The notes under the pieces: model-generated
Told to the model about the DNA's origin: nothing
What the model saw: only the letters and a program-made list of their open reading frames with translations
The model's database searches: none
Shown here: one piece after another, positions 10,601-14,988 of the stretch
Layout: each line of letters opens with the position of its first letter
Position numbering within the stretch: position 1 is the first letter of the stretch
NCBI GenBank assembly: GCA_031404455.1
Contig: JANNHP010000239.1
Location: 1-14,988 of the forward strand
Origin: JANNHP01 sp031404455
GTDB lineage: Bacteria > Planctomycetota > JAJSAM01 > JAJVHW01
Length of the DNA stretch: 14,988 bases
Reading direction: 5' to 3'
Translations under genes and position numbers: made by a program

Positions 10601-10886
10601 CCGCGAGCATGTCGCGATCGCCGGGAGCCGGGGCGTCGGTGCGTGCACGAACGAGGCGAAGAAGTCCGCCGACGACCAGGAAGGGATCCGTCCGGAACTC
10701 GCGTGCGAGCGCGACGAACGCCTCGGGTCCCTGCTGCCTCCACGTGCGATCGAGGTCCTTCGCGAACGCGCGGGTGGCGCCGGAGGCCGGCTGCGAGAAC
10801 TCCGCCTCGTCGTCGTCATCGCCGCCGCGGGACGGCGCGGCCGTGACCAAGGCCAGGGCGAACACGGCCGCGACGGCGCGTCTCAC
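7677..10886 (-). CDS. TPR-CHAT caspase-like protease with putative signal peptide
   Basis: Encodes 1069 residues. From the GTG start, MRRAV, a hydrophobic stretch and VTA/APSRGG look like a Sec signal peptide, followed by an acidic linker (DDDDE). Residues about 40-620 are alpha-helical TPR-like repeats with recurring Ala/Gly/Leu spacing, then a charged coiled-coil stretch (about 630-700). The C-terminal CHAT domain (about 710-1069) carries the caspase-type dyad: His938 in ACHAFVDPERPRLSG and Cys979 in VLSACETAGG. It ends with the family motifs VVVSGWRVSD and HPYHWAPFMLWG. CHAT proteins are clan CD cysteine proteases related to separase and caspases. The GTG overlaps the anti-sigma stop codon (GTGA), which fixes the start and implies translational coupling. 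The operon suggests a job in sigma-factor signalling. The protein's substrate is unknown and the signal peptide is inferred by eye. Confidence 0.92.
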   Translation of the reverse strand: MRRAVAAVFALALVTAAPSRGGDDDDEAEFSQPASGATRAFAKDLDRTWRQQGPEAFVALAREFRTDPFLVVGGLLRLVRARTDAPAPGDRDMLAAYARSLDGTESAAGVAALVTSWCAAGPEEHEREDRLKSALESARRAQNARHPEEVVEIAVTAARDLPAPISIAAPLLRLRLGRSLLALGRLAEARESAEVLRGEGRARGWPALESEALMQMVAVSLRRERFSEAAPHLREAARLRDGVSSRRLYVETLRDLARVELALSCVEEAAASAERARAISVSHGWASIELQCRCLLAHCAALTHRPEEALALCDAVVQTAVGRRFLDARLEAIALSVRLRADQGRLAAALDLGEDALRHASAAGKVGVRSTLHANVGLVCARLSLWDAAAEHLRASLALVDDEGQGPARAAVLGRLAVVEVARGDDVRALECLDAARAICSEVGDPRRSSATAAELARFHARRGAAQAAMRWSETALAEALASGRSRAVADARLARGAALLAAKRPDEAVEEIERALAEASSPEAGSALLAAECRMRLGRLLASRGRPVEAVTHLRAAVTNLADSADELGELDALGLVERARALTALGTQCAHASVAAGADAKDAVRTAWWFEEAARARLLAGSIVNETVLRRRFVPQPILDFEDRARAEADREREALAEAAARTPRDPARVAEASRRVTEAQDRLDRAAARTDREAHRAAPLVRPEVVSLDAFRSSLEPDSVCLTYSTAGAQSFVLAVTREGGSLVSLGESARLRELVRAMLDLASTPGGPDERVAARLGERLLGPVETLCAGKRRLIVVPDGELAYLPFEALILRRGDRGERVIERHEVVYAPSATVFGLLTCEAAARPAARGLLVLGDPVYDEAAPDPLPPATSRGSARSLARLVGSGAEVHAIASVYPEEDRTVLVREDATLERFLARAASSEAPLRAIHAACHAFVDPERPRLSGLVFSGGDVLNVETLYRSRLATDLAVLSACETAGGTALEGEGVIGLARGFMVAGALRVVVSGWRVSDSSTVRLMKAFHERLVRGEPPATALRGAKLEFLRSPGATSHPYHWAPFMLWGAP

Positions 10887-11800
10887 TTCGCTCCGATGCG
10901 CCGCGCGACGTAGTCCGCCGTGCTTCGCTCCAGCTCCGACGCCCCGGTGAGGGGCTCGCCGATCGCTTCGCGCGCCTCGGCGAGGAGTCCGAACCGGATC
11001 GCCCAGTGGGCGGCGAGGATCGCGCCGTCGCGTCCGGGCGCGTCCGCGCGCAGCAGTTCCAGACCGCGGCGGTATCGGACGGCCTCCTCGTCGCCGAGAC
11101 GGCGCGCGGCGCGCGAACCGCGGACCTCGCCCATCGGTCCCCGGGCGGTCACCTTCCACACGAACCGGGTCCCGCTCGCGATGGGCGGCAGCGCCTGCGG
11201 GTACGCGAGACGCGGCTCACTCGACTCGAGCTCGAAGAGCACGGCGCCGTCCTCGTCGCGCGCGGAGACCGCGTACCCGGTCGCCGCGGCGACGGGCTGC
11301 CAGGCGAACACGGGCCGTCCCTCGATGAACGACATGGCGGGCGTCACGAGCGTCATGCCTCCGCGTTCCGCGTCCGGCCCCGGCTCGGCGAGCTCGGCGT
11401 TCGTCAGAGGACGGAACTCGCCGAAGACATCCGCGTGTCCGTCGCGCATCCGGTCCGCGGCCGCGACGACCATCTCCCGCGGCGAAGCCGGTGCGCTCGC
11501 GCGCACCGCCCACCAGCCGAGCGCCGCGACGAGCGCCGCCGCGGCGGCCGCGGCCATCGCGGGGCGCCACCGCCGGACGACGACGCGTCCGTCGTCCAAC
11601 GACTCCGCGGTGTCGGCCACCCAGGAGCGGCAGTCCGCGCACGATGCGACGTGGCGCATCGCGGCCGTCCGCCGGTCGCCGCAGAGGCGTCCCTCCGCGA
11701 GCGCGGCCACGGCGTCCGCGTCGAGACACGGACCGTCAGCCGGCCCCGAGGAGAGGAGCCGTTCCAGGATCTCGGAGGAGATGGGGTCATCCGTCGGCAT
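10883..11800 (-). CDS. Membrane-anchored zinc-finger (zf-HC2) anti-sigma factor
   Basis: Encodes 305 residues from the ATG at 11800. The cytoplasmic head has the ZAS zinc-binding pattern Cys25, His50, Cys54, Cys57 (HVASCADC), typical of anti-sigma factors that hold ECF sigma factors. One membrane helix follows (about 81-99, Ala-rich, ending LGWWAV). The outer C-terminal region contains a beta-sandwich-like segment (FAWQPVAAATGYAVSARD ... TRFVWKVTARG) resembling fibronectin-type-III-like sensor domains, and a helical tail. The gene overlaps the end of the sigma gene by 14 nt; an alternative ATG at 11833 would overlap by 47 nt. Its stop overlaps the CHAT start. The role is inferred: it binds and inhibits the upstream sigma factor, with the outer domain sensing a signal or being cleaved. 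Confidence 0.88.
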   Translation of the reverse strand: MPTDDPISSEILERLLSSGPADGPCLDADAVAALAEGRLCGDRRTAAMRHVASCADCRSWVADTAESLDDGRVVVRRWRPAMAAAAAAALVAALGWWAVRASAPASPREMVVAAADRMRDGHADVFGEFRPLTNAELAEPGPDAERGGMTLVTPAMSFIEGRPVFAWQPVAAATGYAVSARDEDGAVLFELESSEPRLAYPQALPPIASGTRFVWKVTARGPMGEVRGSRAARRLGDEEAVRYRRGLELLRADAPGRDGAILAAHWAIRFGLLAEAREAIGEPLTGASELERSTADYVARRIGAK

Positions 11801-12671
11801 GGGGTCGTCCGGTCGGGCCGTCTCGGGCCTCATGAGGAAGAGGCTCGCCGGCGGGCGAACTTGCAAGGCGGGACGCCAAGACCTGCCGCAGCAGTTCCCA
11901 GCCGGAGCCCGAGTCCGCCGCGTGGCGGTCGAGTCCCGGCGTGCGCTCCACCGCCGCACGGAGCTTCGTCACGGCGCGCGCGACCGAGCGGCTGACCTGG
12001 TACTCGGGCACCCCGAGGATGCGCGCGACCTGGCGCTGGCTGAGACCGCGGTGGTGCTTCAGGCTCAGGGCCGCGCGCTCCTCGACCTCGAGGAGTCGCC
12101 AAGCGTCTGTGAGCGCGCGATCGAGCGCGGCCGCCGTCTCGCGGTCCACCGAGCCGCGCCACGGAGGATCTTCGACCGCGAGCCGCCCGGCGGGGACGGC
12201 GTCGATGTCCGAGGAGCCGGCGCGCGCCGCGCGTCGGCCGAGGCGCCGCACGAGCGTCGCCGCGAGCCACGCCCAGAGCGATCCGCTGCCCGCGTACGTG
12301 CCGAGCAGCGTGCGGGCAGCGCCGCCGGGCGCCGGGAGCGTGAGATCGCCGAGGAGGTCCGACACGACGGTCTCCGAATCGGCGCCGCGCGCGCCGCGCT
12401 TCATCGCAAGACCGACGAGGCGCCGCTCGTACTGACGCCGCATCGTCTCCCACGCGTCCGCGCATCCGTGCTCGCACGCCCGCGCGAGGTAGAGGTCGTC
12501 GAGTGCGCGGCGCGCGATCGACTCTTCCGACGGCGCGGCGTCGCCGTCGCGCTCGCGGACGAGACGGAGCACGTCCTCCCGGAACGTCTCGAACGGCAGT
12601 TCCACCGGGCGGTGGACGAGGCGGGCGGCCGCGTGGGCGCGTTGCAAAGCCGGGTGCGCCGCCTCGGTCAT
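11787..12671 (-). CDS. ECF-type sigma-70 family RNA polymerase sigma factor
   Basis: Encodes 294 residues, longer than typical ECF sigma factors because of extensions at both ends. Region 2 spans about 55-145 (DDLYLARACEHGCADAWE, then TYAGSGSLWAWLAATLVRRL). Region 4 spans about 180-243, with the helix-turn-helix SQRQVARILGVPEYQVSRSV (211-230) that reads the -35 element. No region 1.2 or 3 is evident. The unusual tail (245-294) is Pro/Gly/Arg-rich. The immediately following gene is a zinc-finger anti-sigma factor, which confirms the role. A TATGAT -10-like box lies 11 nt before the ATG, so the operon may start as a near-leaderless message. The style of region 2 (YxGxGSLxxWL) recalls divergent sigma factors common in Myxococcota and Planctomycetota. 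The target promoters are not known. Confidence 0.92.
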   Translation of the reverse strand: MTEAAHPALQRAHAAARLVHRPVELPFETFREDVLRLVRERDGDAAPSEESIARRALDDLYLARACEHGCADAWETMRRQYERRLVGLAMKRGARGADSETVVSDLLGDLTLPAPGGAARTLLGTYAGSGSLWAWLAATLVRRLGRRAARAGSSDIDAVPAGRLAVEDPPWRGSVDRETAAALDRALTDAWRLLEVEERAALSLKHHRGLSQRQVARILGVPEYQVSRSVARAVTKLRAAVERTPGLDRHAADSGSGWELLRQVLASRLASSPAGEPLPHEARDGPTGRPHADG

Positions 12672-12682
12672 GAGCCGGGCAG

Positions 12683-12688
12683 ATCATA
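12683..12688 (-). promoter_or_regulatory. Putative -10 element (TATGAT) of the sigma/anti-sigma/CHAT operon
   Basis: On the minus strand TATGAT lies 11 nt before the sigma ATG (12671). It is the best housekeeping-type -10 in the window (5 of 6 to TATAAT). No TTGACA-like box is found 16-18 nt upstream, so an extended or unusual promoter is possible. It sits in the 140-bp divergent gap with the beta-helix gene (12672-12811). Confidence 0.4.
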
Positions 12689-12799
12689 GCGGACGGCTTT
12701 CCTGCACACTCCGGCCGGACACCTCCTCTGCCCCGCTGAGGACATCCGTGCCGCGGGGCGCTCCGCTCCCGGACGGGACCTCGGTCGATCCGGGCCGCG

Positions 12800-12805
12800 A
12801 AGGAG
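12800..12805 (+). promoter_or_regulatory. Shine-Dalgarno (AAGGAG) of the beta-helix gene
   Basis: AAGGAG lies 6 nt before the ATG at 12812 and fixes that start. The upstream 140-bp gap must also carry its promoter, but no clear -10 or -35 box is seen on the plus strand. Confidence 0.75.
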
Positions 12806-12811
12806 ACTTCC

Positions 12812-14344
12812 ATGCACCGCAACCTCGCACTCGCCGCGTCCGCTCTCGTCGCCTGCGCCGCCGTCTACGCCGTAGCCGTGGGGCTCACTCCCCCCGAGGC
12901 GGAGGCGGGGCCGACGGGCGGCTTCCGCCCGGGAATGGTCATCAGGAAGCCGGGCGTCTACGTCGTTCCGCGGGGCTGGTTCGTCCCGGACATGGACTCG
13001 GACCAGTCCGGGATGGCCATCGAAGCCCCTAACGTGGTGATCGACCTCAACGGCCAGACGTTCGGGATCGGCGGCGCCACGGGCACGCACATCACCCTCG
13101 GCCCGAACGCCGCCCGCGTGACGATCCGGAACGGGCGGCTGCAGGGAGGCGCGACGGCGATCGGCGGCATCAGCGGCGGCGACGTCAACCTCGACGGCCT
13201 CGAACTCCTGGGCCAGGCCGGCGACGCGATCTCGTGCATCGACTGGAGCGGTTCGATCACGGTCGAGAACTCGGCGATCCGGGACGCCGGCGGAAACGGC
13301 GTGCGGGTGGCGCTCGGGGACGTGAACGGCGACGGTTCGTTCTCGATGCAGGATTGCGCCATCTCCCGCGTCGGCGGCAACGGCGTCACGGTGACCGCGA
13401 ACGCGTCGAGCAACATGGAGCTTGAACTGATTCACTTCGGGTTCGACAGGGTCGTCGTCCGGCACTGCGGCGCGGCCGGCCTCGACATCTCCGGTGCGGC
13501 CAGGGCTCGTGTCGACCGTTGCACGGTCTCGGACTGCGGAGGCGACGGCATCCGCGCCGACGACTCCGCGGACGTCGGGATCGACCACAGCGACGTGGCG
13601 CGCGTCGCGGGGAACGGGATGCGGTTCTTCGTGGGAACGGCGAACGGCGGCGTGTGGCGGACGAGCGTCACGGACTGCGGCATCGCGAACGCGCTCTCGG
13701 GCCACGGCATCGTCATCTTCGGACAGGGCGGGAACGACACGATCGAGGTGGAGCTCAGCCGCAATCGCATCTCGCGGACGGGCAGGAGCGGAGTCCTTCT
13801 CTCCGGCGACGCCGGCACGCGCGGGCGCGGCCGGATCGAGGCGAACACGATCGCCGACGTCGGACTCGCCCAGAACCCCGCCGGCCCCGAGGATCGTGCC
13901 GGTGTCTACGAGAAGATCGAGGGGATCTTCATCATCGGGAGGAACCACGTCAGCGGAGGTTCCGGAGCCCAGAGCGTCGGGCTGTTCGCAGGGGTCGATG
14001 TGAGCACCGTGGAGGCGAACTCGGTCTCGGGGTTCGGCACGGGGATCGAGATCACCGGCGACGACAACCACCTCGAACGCAACGTCGTGGCGGGCAACTT
14101 CATCGGAACCAACATCGTCGGCCGCGGCAACGTGCTGGCGCGGAACGTCATCTCGGGCAACTCCGGCGTGGCGATCGACCTGACGAGCGCGATCCACTCG
14201 CGCGTCGAAGCGAACCAGGTGACGCGCAATCCGGGGGGCGTGAACGCCGGGGCCGCTTCCAACTTCCTCATCTCGAACACGCTGCTCGGGAACGGCGCGG
14301 TGACGGGCGGCACGGTCGGCCCGACGAACGTGATCGTCCCCTGA
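12812..14344 (+). CDS. Secreted right-handed parallel beta-helix protein
   Basis: Encodes 510 residues. The N-terminus (MHRN, a long hydrophobic stretch, then PPEAEAG) is a signal peptide with probable cleavage near residues 30-33. The mature part opens with a cap segment (IRKPGVYVVPRGW ... VVIDLNGQTFGIGG), a motif common in NosD/pectate-lyase-like beta-helix proteins. Repeated coils follow, with Asn/Gly/Val/Ile-rich rungs such as VTIRNGRLQGG, VENSAIRDAGGNGV, IDHSDVARVAGNGMRF, IEANTIADVG and LARNVISGNSGVAI, about 22-30 residues each and running to the C-terminus. Such proteins bind or cleave polysaccharides or act as surface structures; I see no clear lyase active site, so enzymatic function is not claimed. 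It is divergent from the sigma-factor operon and could be one of its targets (inference). Homology for this fold is structural and repeat-driven. Confidence 0.88.
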   Translation: MHRNLALAASALVACAAVYAVAVGLTPPEAEAGPTGGFRPGMVIRKPGVYVVPRGWFVPDMDSDQSGMAIEAPNVVIDLNGQTFGIGGATGTHITLGPNAARVTIRNGRLQGGATAIGGISGGDVNLDGLELLGQAGDAISCIDWSGSITVENSAIRDAGGNGVRVALGDVNGDGSFSMQDCAISRVGGNGVTVTANASSNMELELIHFGFDRVVVRHCGAAGLDISGAARARVDRCTVSDCGGDGIRADDSADVGIDHSDVARVAGNGMRFFVGTANGGVWRTSVTDCGIANALSGHGIVIFGQGGNDTIEVELSRNRISRTGRSGVLLSGDAGTRGRGRIEANTIADVGLAQNPAGPEDRAGVYEKIEGIFIIGRNHVSGGSGAQSVGLFAGVDVSTVEANSVSGFGTGIEITGDDNHLERNVVAGNFIGTNIVGRGNVLARNVISGNSGVAIDLTSAIHSRVEANQVTRNPGGVNAGAASNFLISNTLLGNGAVTGGTVGPTNVIVP

Positions 14345-14356
14345 GACGGCGGCGCT

Positions 14357-14387
14357 CGCCGGTGCAATCGCGACGGCCGCACCGGCG
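14357..14387 (+). terminator. Perfect 9-bp stem-loop after the beta-helix gene (terminator or intercistronic hairpin)
   Basis: CGCCGGTGC (14357-14365) pairs exactly with GCACCGGCG (14379-14387) around a 13-nt loop. It begins 12 nt after the beta-helix stop and is followed by only TTC, so it is not a full intrinsic terminator. It could stop or attenuate transcription into the next small gene, or protect the 3' end of the upstream message. Confidence 0.5.
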
Positions 14388-14397
14388 TTCCTCATGT

Positions 14398-14402
14398 GGA
14401 GG
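14398..14402 (+). promoter_or_regulatory. Shine-Dalgarno (GGAGG) of the small Thr-rich protein
   Basis: GGAGG is 5 nt before ATG 14408. It chooses this start over the GTG at 14396, which overlaps the motif itself. Confidence 0.65.
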
Positions 14403-14407
14403 CCAAC

Positions 14408-14668
14408 ATGAAGAAGAAGACCATCACCACCACGACCACCGTCACGACGACGGTGCTCCCGGCGACCGTCCCCGCGCCCAAGCGGCGGCTCCGGCTCGTG
14501 AAGCGGATCCGGACGATCACCGTGCGCACCCCGATCGCGAAGGTGATGGCGCGACCGCAGTCCTCGCCGACCGTGCGGCCGGTGGTCACGCTGCGCACGC
14601 CGTCGGGTCAGATCATCCGCGCGCCCGCGGGATCGTCGGTCAGGGTGCGGCCGGGGCGCGAGGACTGA
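14408..14668 (+). CDS. Small Thr-rich, strongly basic protein of unknown function
   Basis: Encodes 86 residues and belongs to no family I recognise. It begins MKKKTITTTTTVTTTV, an almost pure Lys then Thr/Val run, followed by a Pro/Ala patch and a region dense in Arg and Lys (KRRLRLVKRIRTITVRT) with alternating hydrophobic residues. The C-terminal part (VVTLRTPSGQIIRAPAGSSVRV) looks beta-rich. There are no cysteines, acidic residues are almost absent until the last two, and no true membrane segment is seen. GGAGG at 14398-14402, 5 nt before the ATG, supports this start over the in-frame GTG at 14396. It lies 63 nt after the beta-helix gene on the same strand, so it may be cotranscribed. The basic charge suggests nucleic-acid or polyanion binding, as inference only. 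A good ribosome binding site and G/C-ending codons argue that it is a real gene. Confidence 0.6.
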   Translation: MKKKTITTTTTVTTTVLPATVPAPKRRLRLVKRIRTITVRTPIAKVMARPQSSPTVRPVVTLRTPSGQIIRAPAGSSVRVRPGRED

Positions 14669-14769
14669 CGCGGTTACGGGCCATCAAGGCACGACAGGTT
14701 GCCGAGCCGTCGTAGGGGCGGGTTTCCTCGACGTCAACATCGCCTGGTGAGGTCGGCCTCGGCGCCGGC
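14669..14769. other. Short stretch before rsmA without a recognisable gene; possible assembly junction
   Basis: This run follows the small Thr-rich gene. Its composition is slightly less GC-rich than the rest. One frame reads GFLDVNIAW and then a stop at 14748-14750, which could be the tail of another gene, but nothing is recognisable. The rsmA frame passes through from 14716 without a start codon. A change of source DNA somewhere here is possible. Confidence 0.35.
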
Positions 14770-14988
14770 ACGATCCGCGATCTCGCCGCCCGCTACGACA
14801 TCAGCCCGACCAAGGCGCTCGGTCAGCACTTCCTGATCGACCCCAACCTCGCTCGGGCGATCGTGACGGACGCGGGCGTCGACGCCGGCGACCGTGTGGT
14901 CGAGATCGGCGCCGGCCTCGGGTCGCTCACCGTCGCGCTCGCCGCTGCCGGCGCAGACGTGCTCGCGGTGGAGCTCGACCGGGGCCTC
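14716..14988 (+). CDS. rsmA: 16S rRNA dimethyladenosine transferase RsmA/KsgA, 5' fragment without visible start
   Basis: The open frame runs from the codon after a TAG (14713-14715) to the window end; recognisable family sequence begins near 14770. It reads ALGQHFLIDPNLARAIV, the KsgA N-terminal signature, then VVEIGAGLGSLTVALA, SAM-binding motif I, and AVELDRG at strand 2. The enzyme dimethylates two adenosines near the 3' end of 16S rRNA during small-subunit assembly. The 3' part is cut off by the window edge. No ATG, GTG or TTG occurs in this frame between 14716 and the conserved region, so the true start is either missing or altered. The wording of the motifs (RYDISPTKALGQHFL, AGLGSLTVALAAAGA) looks actinobacterial to me, unlike the rest of the window, which makes a chimeric contig end worth considering. 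Confidence 0.85.

Noticed and set aside
7650..10913. Open frame of 1087 codons on the plus strand across the CHAT gene
   Set aside because: Composition typical of antisense shadow frames in GC-rich DNA; the minus strand carries the CHAT His/Cys dyad and family motifs.
7677..12671. Possible CRISPR Craspase locus because of the TPR-CHAT protein and sigma factor
   Set aside because: No CRISPR array, Cas7-11-like effector, Cas1/Cas2 or Csx30-like gene is in the window, and the CHAT protein appears to be exported. Only the functional analogy is kept.
12668..14395. Open frame of 575 codons antisense to the beta-helix gene
   Set aside because: Repetitive Asp/Val/Arg composition mirrors the beta-helix repeats; the plus strand has a Shine-Dalgarno and a signal peptide.
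14718..14750. Frame reading GFLDVNIAW before a stop, as the end of another gene
   Set aside because: Too short to assign and no upstream coding continuation is recognisable; noted only as part of the possible junction.

Overview
The window is very GC-rich, gene-dense bacterial DNA with strong G/C bias at third codon positions, so nearly every gene casts long shadow frames. No rRNA, tRNA, CRISPR array or insertion sequence was seen. The gene set (FIST-domain protein, CopA, DPP-IV-like peptidase, zinc-finger anti-sigma with ECF sigma, TPR-CHAT protease, secreted beta-helix protein) suits a high-GC uncultured lineage such as Planctomycetota, Myxococcota or a relative. This placement is inferred from gene content only. 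The last ~240 bases encode the start of an RsmA/KsgA that looks actinobacterial to me and has no in-frame start codon, so the right edge may be a chimeric join.

Layout. 259-1428 (+) FIST-domain sensor protein; 1499-3739 (+) Cu(I)-exporting P1B ATPase, with a perfect 11-bp inverted repeat between them that includes the FIST stop codon; 3814-4131 (+) small YezG/DUF600-like immunity protein with a strong Shine-Dalgarno and less biased codons; 4158-4580 (-) ArsC-like arsenate reductase with an altered P-loop; 4726-6885 (+) S9B dipeptidyl-peptidase-IV-like enzyme; 6923-7639 (+) class I SAM methyltransferase. The minus-strand operon follows, read right to left: 12671-11787 ECF-type sigma factor, 11800-10883 membrane zinc-finger anti-sigma factor, 10886-7677 TPR-CHAT protease with a putative signal peptide. 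Divergent from it lie 12812-14344 (+) secreted right-handed beta-helix protein and 14408-14668 (+) a small Thr-rich, very basic protein of unknown function. 14716-14988 (+) is a 5' fragment of rsmA/ksgA.

How the genes work together. The clearest functional unit is the sigma / anti-sigma / CHAT operon. Its three genes overlap (14 nt by the chosen start, then a GTGA stop-start overlap), so they are probably translationally coupled. The predicted topology puts the sigma factor and zinc finger in the cytoplasm, and the anti-sigma sensor domain and CHAT caspase-like protease outside. This suggests a protease-gated sigma-factor switch. A formal parallel is the Craspase system, where a TPR-CHAT protease (Csx29) cleaves Csx30, which is associated with an RpoE-like sigma factor. 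The other genes look like independent metal/arsenic resistance, peptide turnover and housekeeping units.

Several genes (FIST, DPP-IV, sigma) have a TANNNT -10-like hexamer only 6-11 nt upstream of the start codon and no Shine-Dalgarno, suggesting leaderless transcripts. Others (immunity protein, beta-helix, small Thr-rich protein) have clear Shine-Dalgarno sequences.
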